Of a DNA stretch of 64,000 bases, positions 46,953 through 59,124 are shown one piece after another. Source of the stretch: Calliphora vicina (taxonomy: Eukaryota > Arthropoda > Insecta > Diptera > Calliphoridae). The translations under genes were made by a program, and so were the position numbers. The notes under the pieces were generated by a model. The model saw nothing but the letters and a program-made list of their open reading frames with translations. It did not search any database and was not told the DNA's origin. Where the stretch lies: contig NC_088780.1 of NCBI RefSeq assembly GCF_958450345.1, positions 153,308,726 to 153,372,725 of the forward strand, given 5' to 3'. Position 1 is the stretch's first letter; each line of letters opens with the position of its first letter.

Positions 46953-47340
46953 TCTACATACATACAAAACATTAAAAGCTTTAAAAATAGAAGTCAAGGT
47001 TTGTGAGTCAAGAAAATTAGAACGATAAAAAAATACCATTAGTTTTAGTCTGTTTTTGGTACCTTAATACAATAAGCCCCCTTTAAGTAATTGACTCAGA
47101 CTTTACTCAGAAGCATATCAGATAACTATTTTAATAATTTAAAATATGTGCTCATGAAAAAAGTAGAATCGATTCCAAGTGAAGGAAACAATACTTAAAT
47201 TTGAATAAAATATATTTTCCCGTTTTGACAACTTTTTGGTATATTTTGCTTCATCTAAATTTTGTTTAAATAAATTTCTGTATCATAATAAAATATTCCA
47301 GTTGTTAATATCCATTTATAGAAACCAAACAAAATAATTG
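46953..47340. other. Spacer
   Basis: Nothing recognised. Confidence 0.45.
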
Positions 47341-47478
47341 CCCAATTCACAATTGATGTTGTAGTGTTGTAGCGTTGTATGTCGTAAATATTTTTCAAAC
47401 CAATTTTTCGAAACAAAAACAAAACATTAATAAAAAAAATTACGACATACAACGCTACAACACCAATTGTGAATTGAG
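47341..47478. repeat. 138-bp hairpin element
   Basis: Left arm CCAATTCACAATTGATGTTG through GCGTTGTATGTCGTAA and right arm TTACGACATACAACGCTACA through CAATTGTGAATTG pair almost perfectly. The left arm has one extra 8-base TGTTGTAG repeat. The loop is about 50 bases. Probably a MITE; no clear target duplication. Confidence 0.8.
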
Positions 47479-48765
47479 CAAATATGTTTGTTTCTTAAGG
47501 GTTCGAATTTTCGAAAAGTAATTTGTATGTGATATTTTTTGATAATTTAGAAATACATATAAAGATTTATTTTATGTTTATTAGTTTTTAACCGTTTTTT
47601 TCCTTAACAGTTTCGAGTTTCAAAAAAGTACCAAACATCAGTCTGACTTTTTTTAAATAGAGTAAAGTTAGTAATGCTAGGTTTTGAAGGCGTAATATTA
47701 CCAAATTACCTCAAACATTCGTTGATCTATGGGATATGTGAGTAGAGTGGACTCTACATTGTTTTTGATTTCCAAAGAAACCAGTTTAAATTTAAAATGT
47801 TATTATTAAACAAAATCCCTTAATTATTTTCAGGAATAAAAATCAAAAACTAAAAATATAATTAAAACTAGATTACTACTTCAAAAGAACTTAAATTTGT
47901 TATTATATCTCAATATATTATGACAAATATTAAAAATAATGATTATTTACTACGCGACTTAATTTAACTTTAAATTCATCAATAAAACATTATCAATTGT
48001 TAATAGCATTCAGCGGAAAAATAAGTTTATCCAAAAAGGAAAACAAAATCCGACATTATTACGAATTAATGACCATTTATTTATTAATTTGTAATGTCCT
48101 CTCCCTCTCTTTTTATATATTTTTTCTCACTTTTATAATAATAATTATTATTATTAAATATCAATACATGAGCGATATTTATTTAAATAATTTACAGGTC
48201 TTTGATTGGGTACTGATATGTAAAAATACCCTACTACTACTAGTAGTTTAACTGTAGGCGTATGATTATTATTATTATTTAATTCTTATCAAATATAAAG
48301 TATACGCAACCGAATACTGGACAAGAAAATAAATACAAGTACAATTTATGTTATTTTATAAAAAAAACTGGTTTTAAATAATTAGTTTAAAGTAATTGCT
48401 TCTAAATGTTGACAGCGTCTTAAAACGTCTAGTATCAAATTATTTTATTCAAAAGTATAAAAACTTGAATTTTTTAAATCGCTTTATAAGTAAGTAAATA
48501 TTCAGGCGTAAAAGTAAAGATTTCTTACGATTTTGTTGTCTATAAATCACATTGAAGTGTATATGATGGGTTCATAAAGCAGTCGTAGCAAGCATTATTT
48601 TTTTTTATTTATTTGTATATACATTCATAGTAAACTCACACACAATCGCACACATTGAACAAATACAGTAAATTATATTTAAAACATATTAAATATCTGG
48701 ACATTAATAAATGTAAAATAAATTAAAACGTAAAAACAATCCACACAAATTGTTTACCACTTTTT
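47479..48765. other. AT-rich spacer
   Basis: Nothing recognised except an AATAATTATTATTATT microsatellite near 48137-48155. Confidence 0.45.
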
Positions 48766-50115
48766 ATACCCTTCACCATGAGTGATATAGGTATATAAGT
48801 CTATTATTCCATATGTAATTTCTACAATATTAATTTGCAAGAATCCAAAATAACTATTATCAACAAATTTAGGGCAATAAATGTTGCAAATGTTTATAAA
48901 TAAAAAGCAAATAAAAGCGATCAGTAGTTTAAAATTTGTAACAACTCTTTATTTAAATTAACACACCAATTTAAATAGTCACTCTCTTTTCATACACATA
49001 TGTACTTATATTACACACTGGTAATACAGTTGATGTTATCTATACCAGAAATATTGTGTGCAATTTGTTGAGTCATGGAACCATATACGGAACCGTGTCT
49101 CCCAGTTTTGCCCAAAGTCATGCACTTTTTTAGGGGGCCCCAAAGATTTGGGGCCTATATTGAACTATAATTGTGAAAACTGCAAACTTCGCAGAATTTA
49201 CTTCGGTACCATGTACACTTCTTCGCTTAAATTGCGAGGAATTGGAAAAATGGGCGTGGCACCACCCATACCAAGTAAATGGTTATTTTCGAATATCTGC
49301 AGAACTATAATTGTGTCAGTCTTCAAACTTTACACGAATCAATTCCTTATCACAGCATTAAGTTTAAACAAAAATGGGACGGATCGGAACGGGGGTGTGG
49401 ACCCTCCCATACAAAGTAAATAGTTATTTTCGAATGTCTGTAGAGCTATAATTGTGGAAGTTCTAAAATTTTGTTCCAATATCTCCCTTATTATTGTACA
49501 TAGTTTGGCTAAAATTTGACGATATTGTGTTAGTGGGCGTGGCACCTCCCATAAAATGTAATTCCTTAATTTGGAATATCTGAAGAAAATACAGTTCTTC
49601 AGATATTCAAAATTAAGTATAAAAGTATTGAAATATTGTAGGAATTAATTTTGTATCTCTAATAGTAGTGGGCGTGGCACCTATCATACAAAGTAAACAG
49701 TTATTATCCAATATCTCGAGAACTATAACTGTGAACATCTTCATACTTTGTATGAATCAATTTCGTATCACTTCATGAAGTTTAAACAAAAAATGGGTGG
49801 GATCCGCAATTTTTATTTTATTACGATAATAGTAGAGATATACAGCGGGTTTTAGCTATTGATATATAAAAACAAAATATTTTTAATCGTTTAATTATTT
49901 AGGACGATCAAAATGATAATGGTTGTTTTGGGAGTACTAGTAATAGATAATTTTTATAGTAAGATTACTGAGATTGTAATAAAAAAATCTATTAATCTAC
50001 TTTTTTTCGTACAATTATTTTTTGATGCCTCTTGAATATTTATCCCGGGAGTTTTCTTTTGAACAAAGTTTTATGCGGCAGGTGAAGGGTATATAATATT
50101 CGCCTCTTACTTGTT
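48766..50115 (-). repeat. R1-type repeat with GGGCGTGGC tandem blocks
   Basis: In minus orientation it starts AACAAGTAAGAGGCGAATAT (from 50115) and ends GGTGAAGGGTATAAAAA (at 48766), the end pair of the R1/R2 group. The interior (49240-49800) repeats a roughly 130-200 bp block containing GGGCGTGGCACC, CATACAAAGTAAA and GAACTATAATTGTG four or five times with variation. A fragment of the same block is at 12925-13200. Non-coding. Confidence 0.7.
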
Positions 50116-50588
50116 CTACTTTATTATTATTATTATCATTTGTTATTGCCTATATGTCTGGCCTCTTTTAGCAATATGTTTACGGCATTTAACATGTTCT
50201 TTAGCAGAAACAGTTGTTATTGTTGCATTTGATTGCCATACGACCGACTGTATTGCTTATTTGTTGTAGTTGCTGTTCATGTCATTTAAAATTGGTTGTT
50301 TTTCATTATTAAAAAAAAAATACACATAATTTGTTGTCTTTCTACTTAACCTCTGCAACTTAATGAAATATATTCTTGTTATAGTTGTTGTTCAATAATA
50401 AAAAATCTGTTAAATAAAATAATTTTAAACAAATTAAAGAAACAAAATAAAACGTATGAATATAGTGTTTTATGTGGTTTGAATTTTGTAAAAAAAAAGT
50501 TTAATAAAAAATAAAATGTATTCATTTAAAAATTTATTTTAAAGGTTCCTTGATAGGTCATATATACTTATAAAAAATATTTTATATA

Positions 50589-53468
50589 TCTATCTATATA
50601 TGGGGGATTTCATGTCAAGTGAACCAACTTTTGAAATCGATGTCTTCCGATCGGGATGAAATTTGCACCAAGGTTAGCTCTATTGGATAGTAACTCAGAC
50701 ACAATTTTTCAACAACATCGGTCGAGAACTCTCTGAGTTATAGGGGGTAAAATTTTGACAATTTGGTCAAACAGGGGTTTTTCTTATCCATGTAACTTAT
50801 TACCTATTGTTCTTAGCAAAATGTGTTCCAAATAGTATAGATAGCTATTTCTTCGATCTTTCGAAAAAAAATATTTAAAAAAAAAAATAAAAAATTTTTA
50901 ATATTTTTTTTCCGAAATCAAAAACTTTTTTGACTTTTTTTTAAAATACGCTATTTTTTTTTTTTTTTTTCTTAAAATAAAGTTTAGATATTTTCCTTGA
51001 ACACCTACTTGGTCGCTTAGTGGGATGCGAGTGGGATATCTATCAAAATAAGTATTTTGTAACTCAAAACATAAAATTTTTGACTTTTTTTGCAAAATCA
51101 AAAACTTTGTTGACTTTTTTTTTTTCAAAATGGACCCTTTTTTAATCTTTTTTTTTAGGTCAAACAAAAGCTTAGATATTATCCTTGAAGACCCTTTTGG
51201 TCGCTTAGTGGGATGCGAGTGGGATATCTATCAAAATAAATATTTTTTAACTCAAGACTTACAATTTTTGACTTTTTTTTTGAAAATACGATTTTTTTTC
51301 CAAAAGGGCCCTTTTTTTAAAATTTTTTTTGTAGTCAAAAGAAAGCTTAGGTCCATTCCTTTAAGATATTTTTAGTCCCTTAGTGGGATGCGAGTAGGAT
51401 ATCTATCAAAATAAATATTTTGTAACGCAAGACATACAATTTTTTAATTTTTTTTTGCAAAATCAAAATTTTTTTCCAATATGGGCCCTTTTTTAATTTT
51501 TTTTTTTTGCTCAAAAGAAAGCCTAGGTCCATTCCTTTAAGATATTTTTAGTCCCTTAGTGGGATGCGAGTGGGATATCTATCAAAATAAATGTTTTAAC
51601 ACAAAAATTGTATGTCTTGAGTTACAAAACATTTATTTTGATATATATCCCACTCGCATCCCACTAAGCGATCAAAACCATCTTAAAGGAATAGGCCTAA
51701 GCTTTCTTTATAGCAAAAAAAAAATTACAAAAAGGGCCCATTTTAAAAAAAAGTCAAAAAAGTTTTTGATTTTGCCAAAAAATCAAAAATTGTATATCTT
51801 GAGTTACAAAATATTTATTTTGATAGATATCCCACTCGTATCCCACTAAGGGACCTAAAATATCTTAAAGGAATGGACCTAAGCTTTCTTTTGACTAAAA
51901 AAAAATTTTTAAAAAAGGGCCCATTTTGAAAAAAAATTCGAATTTGCAGAAAAAAAGTCAATAATTGAATGTCTTGAGTTACAACATTTTTATTTTAATA
52001 GATATCCTACTCACATCTTCCTAAGTGACAAAATAGGTCTTAAAGGAAAAGACCTAAGCTTTCTATTGAGCAAAAAAAATTTTTAAAAAAAAGTCCCATA
52101 TTGGAAAAAAATTTCGATTTTGCAAAAAAAAATTAAAAAATTGTATGTCTTGCGTTACAAAATATTTATTTTGATAGATATCCCACTCGCATCCCACTAA
52201 GGGACTAAAAATATCTTAAAGGAATGGACCTAGGCTTTCTTTTGAGCAAAAAAAAAAAATTAAAAAAGGCCCATATTGGAAAAAAATTTTGATTTTGCAA
52301 AAAAAAATTAAAAAATTGTATGTCTTGCGTTACAAAATATTTAATTTGATAGATATCCTACTCGCATCCCACTAAGGGACTAAAAATATCTTAAAGGAAC
52401 GGACCTAAGCTTTCTTTTGACTACAAAAAAAATTTTAAAAAAAGAGCCCATTTGGAAAAAAAATCGTATTTGCAAAAAAAAAAGTCAAAAATTTTAAGTC
52501 TTGAGTTAAAAAATATTTATTTTGATAGATATCCCACTCGCATCCCACTAAGCGACCAAAAGGGTCTTCAAGGATAATATCTAAGCTTTTGTTTGACCTA
52601 AAAAAAAAGATTAAAAAAGGGTCCATTTTGAAAAAAAAAAGTCAACAAAGTTTTTGATTTTGCAAAAAAAGTCAAAAATTTTATGTTTTGAGTTACAAAA
52701 TATTTATTTTGATAGATATCCCACTCGCATCCCACTAAGCGACCAAGTAGGTGTTCAAGGAAAATATCTAAACTTTATTTTAAGAAAAAAAAAAAAAAAA
52801 TAGCGTATTTTAAAAAAAAGTCAAAAAAGTTTTTGATTTCGGAAAAAAAATTTTTTATTTTTTTTTTTAAATATTTTTTTTCGAAAGATCGAAGAAATAG
52901 CTATCTATACTATTTGGAACACATTTTGCTAAGAACAATAGGTAATAAGTTACATGGATAAGAAAAAACCCCTGTTTGACCAAATTGTCAAAATTTTACC
53001 CCCTATAACTCAGAGAGTTCTCGACCGATGTTGTTGAAAAATTGTGTCTGAGTTACTATCCAATAGAGCTAACCTTGGTGCAAATTTCATCCCGATCGGA
53101 AGACATCGATTTCAAAAGTTGGTTCACTTGACATGAAATCCCCCATATATAAAAATTAAATGGTCCATGTATGTAATGGCATCATGTGAGAACGGCTGCA
53201 GCGATTTGGCTGATTTTTTTTTATTCGATTCGAAATTTTCAGGAGATGGTTTGTAAAGAAAAAAAAATTAAAAGATTCCGGGTAAAACTCGGAATTATTT
53301 TTTTTTGAGTCCAGTCAACTGTAATAAAAAAGCTCCCTAAAGTATGCAGTACAAATTTAAATATTTTATTTGCAAATAAATAAGAACTGGCTGGTGTAGG
53401 TGGGTTGGAGAAACTTGAAGAACTAACATTAGTAAATGCTATCGGGCGAAGCCGGGGCTGTCAACTAG
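50589..53468 (+). mobile_element. Non-autonomous Helitron split by the palindrome
   Basis: 5' TC end at 50589 (A/TCTATCTATATAT). It then continues after the insert from about 53145 as ATATATAAAAATTAAATGGTC, matching 28990-29020. The 3' portion matches 29020-29297 (GAGAACGGCT.CAGCGATTTGG, TTTTCAGGAGATGGTTTG) and ends with a degenerate hairpin (CGGGCGAAGCCGG) and CTAG/T at 53465-53468. Without the insert the element would be about 340 bp, like its sister. Confidence 0.8.
50602..53144. repeat. 2.5-kb palindrome of opposed 180-bp units
   Basis: Ends GGGGGATTTCATGTCAAGTG and CACTTGACATGAAATCCCCC. Arms of about 990 bp (50602-51592 and 52153-53144) are near-identical inverted copies. Inside, a unit of about 180 bp centred on CTTAGTGGGATGCGAGTGGG occurs about four times in plus orientation (near 51018, 51207, 51377, 51559). 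It then occurs seven times in minus orientation (near 51647, 51832, 52010, 52182, 52365, 52537, 52722). The 560-bp loop is therefore three extra minus units. No protein motif. One-armed relatives are at 11974, 41500 and 46597. Confidence 0.93.
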
Positions 53469-53834
53469 TTAAATATACAAATAATAAGGGTTTAAATTTG
53501 TATTTATATGTATCTATAAGCCATTAAAATGTTTCCAGATTTAACTTAATCGGACCATTGTAATATTTTACATTTTTGGAATATGTTTGGTTTAATTTAG
53601 TATTAAAATTTTACGTGAATTCAAGGGAATAACTATGCAGATTTCTTGTATAAATTTGTAGTATAAATTTAAATTGTATATAAGTTATTTGACAAATGTT
53701 TTGTCAAGGTCTAGAATTATTTGCCAAATATCAAAATTTGAGCAAAATTTTATATCGTTTAAGGATTGCATATTATTACGTTTTAACTTTTTCAAAACTG
53801 TGACTTATTTCCTTTAAATAAACCGTGTCTTTTT
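53469..53834. other. Spacer
   Basis: Nothing recognised. Confidence 0.45.
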
Positions 53835-54790
53835 ATAGGGACGAGATAACTTCTAGCAAGTTGTTTTTATTGTATTCGAAATTTTATCGGAAATGCAGAT
53901 GAGATTTAAATTCGAACCTCCGTGGGCCCGCCATATCTAAAAAACTAAACAAAAATCGTGCAAAATTAAAAAACAAAATAAACCTAAATATCTCTTGAAC
54001 TAAAAGATATAACTTACATACATATGTACCCAGCGGGAAAAAGATGCAGTAAAGAGGCCTTCCTAAATGCCTCATTTTGCAGACACAAGGACTTGCAAAA
54101 TCATTTTGCCGCATTGCAAAATCATTTCAATTTTACACGGCGTGTCATTGCGAGCCAAGGCCTTGCATACTCGCTGCTGTTAGAGGGCTGAGAGAAGGCC
54201 TACTTATGATGGGCTGTTGGCAGCCAACAAGCTCACTTGTTATTAGAAGGGGATTCATAGGGCTTCTTGAACACCTTCTAAGAGCAGGCAGGGTGGAATG
54301 AGTATCGGATCTTCTAGAATGTGTAAGTATGCCTTTTAGAAGGCCTACAAAATGAAGTCCTATCATTTTTTCCCGCTGGATACCTTAAGGACTATTCATA
54401 TTTGATTTTTCAGCTCATTCGGATCATATTTGGATTTTTGGAGATTTTTTTAAAAAATGTGTCACCAGAGGTGGCGTGTAGTTTTGATAATTAAGCGTAA
54501 CGTTACAACTTTGGTATCTTTGGTGCCCCCACTGAAATTTAATAAAGAAATAATATTTTAATCCCTAAATGTCCTTTTTCAAAGGATTTTTTTTTATTTT
54601 CTCGAAAAAAGGCTCAAACTGACCCCTAAAGAGAGGAGCTAGACGGTTAAGATCTTGCACAAAAATTATCCATATAAAATTCCACAATATAACTCTGACA
54701 ATAAGAATTCTCTCAGACATTAACTTACAACATTTTTTTTCATTTAGAATAATGCTCCCTTCGATCAAAAAATTAAAACTTCCCATTGTA
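53835..54790 (+). repeat. Interspersed repeat R3, interrupted by a MITE
   Basis: Matches 7298-7361 plus 8113-8820 in order (GGGACGAGATAACTTCTAGC; TAAACCTAAATATCTCTTGA; CCACAATATAACTCTGACAA). It lacks the R2 insertion of that copy but has its own insertion at 54030-54379. Confidence 0.75.
54030..54379. mobile_element. 350-bp MITE with CCAGCGGGAAAAA termini
   Basis: Left CCAGCGGGAAAAA and right TTTTTCCCGCTGG are perfect 13-bp inverted repeats. The interior is much more GC-rich than its surroundings and repeats AAGGCCT/AGGCCTT motifs near both ends. The sister R3 copy near 8195 lacks this block, confirming insertion. Flanks (GTAC left, ATACC right) do not give a certain duplication. Open frames inside have no motif. 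Confidence 0.85.
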
Positions 54791-56379
54791 CTTTAAATAT
54801 TTATATTTTTTTTATAGTATGATTTTGCTAAACAAAAATTAAGGAAAAAGTTTTATATTATTGTGCAAAATCTTAACTAATTCCGAACGCATTATTTTGT
54901 AACACATGCGTCACACACAACACATACACATATGCACATATAGAGTCATAGAGTTTATGGTAAAACAGCAGCAAAGTTGTTTGTAGGTAAAGTTAAGTAA
55001 AAAAAATTACAACATGCAACATGCATGCAACCGACCATATAAAAACCCTACACACAAACTAAAGAGAATAATAGCAACAACATCAACTTTAAATATAAAA
55101 TGTTACACAAATTTATGGAAACCGCACATGTTGAGGGTTGCCACTGACAAGCACACAAACACAGTACGACTACAAGTAGCTATGTTAGTAGACTAAAGCA
55201 CAGCACAGCAGTAGCTGCAACAAATACACAATTTCTAAGGTCAATAAGCAGCATATACAACAGATGTGTCTAGTGGCAACATAAAGAAAAACTAAAAATT
55301 AACAAAAACAACTGCAAAAAACTCTTGAAGATGATATTTTGGATGCATGGCTATGAGCACCTAAAACTATGCAACAGAAGATATAAATTTAAAAACTTGT
55401 TACCAATATACATACAATACATACATAACAAACAAGCAAAAGTGCTAACATGCATGACTTTCAAATTTAAGCAACAAAGCAGAGGAAAATCGAAAAAAGT
55501 GATGAGAAAATATTTAGAAAATACTGAAACTAAACAAACATTTTAGTGGCAGTAATTATAAAATATTATGGCAGCAGCAGCCTACAACCAGGACACACTT
55601 TTAAAGTTTAGTTTTTTTTTATATAAAACGTTTGCTGTACTTTTATTTTTCCAATAAAACAATAAAATTAATGCAATAAATTACATTTAAAAAAAATATC
55701 ATACACTTGTTTTTCTTCCTACAGAAAAGAGTTTATTTATGATATTCAATATTTAATTTCATGAAATGCACTATGGCTCAAAGTTTTTCAAACAATTAAG
55801 AAAATACGTGAGTTTTTGTTGTGGCAATTTTAAAAAAATAGTGCAATATTTGTACTGTTGCACATAATAACCAAAAACTCTTTGCAACCCATAGTGCCTC
55901 ATAAACAACAGCTTCATTTCTAGACGAAGAATATTGTAGCAGCAATAACAAAAACAAAAAAAAAATAGAAAAAACAACACAGAACTTTGAAACTTAATTT
56001 GCACATGAATTATGTGTGTTTATATTAGTTTCAGTTTGTTGTGACTACGATTGCTACTGCTACATGCACCCACCACAACAACTCATACAAAAACAATGTC
56101 TGCTTCAACCAACACAATTGCATTCAAATTCATACTTTATGAATTTGAGCACTAGGCTGCTTCAAAATTTTATAGGAAAAACAAACTTTATGGACTTCAA
56201 AATACAAGCCGATAATCTCCCTACAACTATTTAAAATGTGTCTAAAACGCTTACACTATAGCATCCGCTCTCAAATTTAGCACAGTGACTGGGTAAAAAC
56301 GAGAGAAGTTGTCCTCGACTGAAATTGAAATTTGATATATAATGATTTGAATAATAAAATAGTATTTTACTACTTTTTT
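54791..56379. other. Spacer
   Basis: CA/ACA-rich and AT-rich sequence with several chance open frames on both strands; no motif, splice pattern or element end recognised. Confidence 0.4.
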
Positions 56380-57530
56380 GAAAAATAAAATTTGGTCAAA
56401 AATTATAAAATTTTTACTTTAAAAACTCTTTTTTTAAAAAGGTAGTATTTCTACTACTTTTTTGAGTCAAAATTTTTTTTCACTAAAAGTTTTTTTTTCG
56501 CTAAATATTAAAAAATATTAAAAAAAATTAAAAAAATTAAAATTTAAAACAAAAAATTTTTTAAAATTTAAAAAAACAATTACAAAAATTTTTTTTAAAA
56601 AAAATGAAAAAAACAAAAATTTTGTTTAACTAAAAATAAAATTTTTATTTTGAAATATAATTTGGTGAATTATTAATTAGGAACACTTTTTAAAAAAAGT
56701 AGTTAATTTACTAATTTTCTCAATGTTGTTTATACTTATTATATGCTTTTTTCACTATAAAAATTAAGCAAATTTATTATTTTTAAAATTTTTTTTAAAT
56801 TTTAGAACTTTTTAAAAAAGTAGTAAATTTACTACATTTTTCAATAATCAAATTCCTTAATATTTTTTAAAACATTAGTTTAAATTGAAGCAAATTTATC
56901 ATATAAAAAAAATTTGATACAAATTTTTAAACTTTAGCCCTTTTTAAAAAAGTAGTATTTCTACTACTTTATTTTAAAAAATAGAATTTTAATTTTAGTG
57001 AAAAATTTAATAAATTTTGTTTAGGAAACCCATTTTAAAAAGATTACTTACTATATTATAGTCTAATTTATCGACCTTTTTTATTATTAATTTTATTTAG
57101 TTAGTGAGGCCACTTTTTTATATAAATATTTATATTTTTATTTATTTTCGATATTTCGCTACTCTACAGCATCTTCAGGAAAAATAACAACAAAATGTTT
57201 TTTAATAAATCAATAAAAATTGTCAAGCTCAACTAACTGAATAAAATTAAAGAGTACTTTCTTTATTTAGTACTTTTTTGAAAATTGTTTTTTTTATATT
57301 TTTTAACATTTTGTGTTTAGTTAAATACAATTTTAGATATTTAAGCACTTTTTACAAAAGTATTGTATTTACTACTTTTTCAATAGTCCAATTTTTCGCT
57401 ATTGTAAAACTTTCATTCAAATTGAGCCAATTTTAATATTTTAGCTAGCTCTTTTTAAAAAAAGTATTGTTACTAATTTTTTAAAAAACGTAATGTTTAA
57501 ATATTTTTCATAATACATATTCTTAAAATA
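56380..57530. repeat. Degenerate tandem repeat with AAAGTAGTA..TACTACTTT hairpins
   Basis: Hairpin cores of the form A-run, AGTAGTA, 3-4 bases, TACTACT, T-run lie near 56440, 56697, 56822, 56952, 57285, 57362 and 57466. Several are spaced about 120-130 bases apart, with similar intervening AT sequence, suggesting a decayed tandem array with a period of about 125 bp. The core is the same as in the tight array at 28755-28974. Confidence 0.65.
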
Positions 57531-58613
57531 AATTCTGAATAATTTATTAGCACTTTACAATTTATGTAAAGTATACCAAACAAAAATTTAGCTTATTCTT
57601 GAATATACTTGTTATGATTGATTTAATATTACTCATACGCAGACATTGCTCATGCGAAAAATGCAACTAAGATTAATATTGTTGGTTTGTAAAGGGAGGT
57701 TTTAATAGAGGCGGAGAACTTTAAATTGAAATAGAACAGTGAAAAAACCATACTATAGGTGTAATTTTCACACACCCTTCAGTTGAAAATTTTGTTCACA
57801 CACTTTTGGTTAAATGATTATGTCAATAAACAGAATTATTATATTTGGAGCGATGATAATCCTCAAAACACCCAAAATTCGACTTTTGTGAACATACAAT
57901 TTTATGAATTGAGCTCTTCTAAATGTATTTGAAAATCTGATTTGAGTTCTTTCCTTAGCCATGCTTTTATAATTCCAGTCACATTTCCACAGTGAATTAA
58001 ATACATTAATTAAAAGGAGTTATTCTCCATAACAACGTGTAGTACTCTATTGCATATATTCTCATTTATGTTTGGGTATATAACAATATGTTGCTATACA
58101 AACCTATCAATTTATATATTTGTATGTGTACATAGTTATATTCTAGTAAATATATACATAGTATATACCTATAAATGTAAAAAAAAAAATTGTTCTAACC
58201 ACTAAGCCTTTATATCACTTTACTGCACATACGAAGCCAACAATAACAAAAACAGTGTTGGTGGCAATATTTATATTGTTGCTAGCCGGTCTCCAACTCA
58301 TAAGTTGTTGTGAGTGTGTATTTGTTTGAATGGTTTCTTTTTTGTTTGTTTGTTCGTTTATTTTTCTGGTTAATTAAATTTTAACAAATTATTTGATAGC
58401 ATTTTGGTCTTTGGTCGGTTGGTCGCCCTTTACTTTAGTTCTGTTATTCTCTTTCATATGGTTGTATGTATATATGTATGTACATTAGACCTGCTTTAAC
58501 AAAATATTAGCTTTGTCTTGTTTGGTTATTTAGTAGCTTAAACTAATTGATGTAAAATTTAAGACCCATCGGATGACGGAAGTCGATTAATTGTTGTAAA
58601 ATTGGGTAAACAA
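57531..58613. other. Spacer
   Basis: AT-rich; nothing recognised. Confidence 0.45.
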
Positions 58614-59124
58614 TTGATCAATTCACAAGGTCTCCTATCATGTCATATTCTCATAATGTCCTAATATTTTACAATGGTTAGAAAATGTTATTGCCTTTCC
58701 AGCTTAAAATAATACTACTCGGTACGCTATGTTTATTTAGTCAATTCACAAGGTCTCTTATCATGTCATATTGTCCTAATGTCCTAATATTTCACAATGG
58801 TTTTTATTGTTTTTCAAGCAAAAAATGTCCTAAAATAATACTACTTTGTATGCTATGTTTATTGTGATATCGTAACCAACAAGCAGAGACCTGCGCCGAA
58901 TGCCTAAGAGTCGGTTAAGCCGAGCCGTTGAGTCGTATTATATTAGGACATTATGACAATATGGCTGATAAGAGACCTTGTGAATTGACCAATTGTATTA
59001 TCGTAACCAACCAGCAGCAATTTGCGCCAAACGCCTAAGAGTCAATTTAGCCGAGCCGCCGAGTCGTGAAATATTAGGACATTATGGCAATATGACATAA
59101 TAGGAGACCTTGTGAATTGACCAA
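58614..59124. repeat. Foldback element with doubled arms
   Basis: The arm TCAATTCACAAGGTCTC.TA followed by TCATGTCATATT and TGTCCTAATATTT occurs twice in plus orientation (from 58614 and 58737) and twice in minus orientation (ending near 58992 and 59124). After each minus-side start lies a GC-rich block (TAACCAACMAGCAG .. GCGCC.AA.GCCTAAGAGTC .. GCCGAGCCG.YGAGTCGT) present at 58872-58935 and 58994-59067. So one short foldback has been tandemly duplicated or has inserted into itself. Confidence 0.85.

Noticed and set aside
48600..50115. Possible gene at 49058-49423 (121 codons)
   Set aside because: Lies in the GGGCGTGGC block repeat; the repeated DNA blocks appear in different frames, so no protein constraint is apparent.
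51130..52626. Open frames reading GCEWDIYQNK repeatedly on both strands
   Set aside because: They are translations of the 180-bp palindrome unit; the repeated peptide comes from the repeated DNA and the frames are short and broken by A/T runs.
54077..54366. Overlapping open frames on both strands with GC-rich codons
   Set aside because: They lie entirely inside the CCAGCGGGAAAAA MITE and have no recognisable motif.
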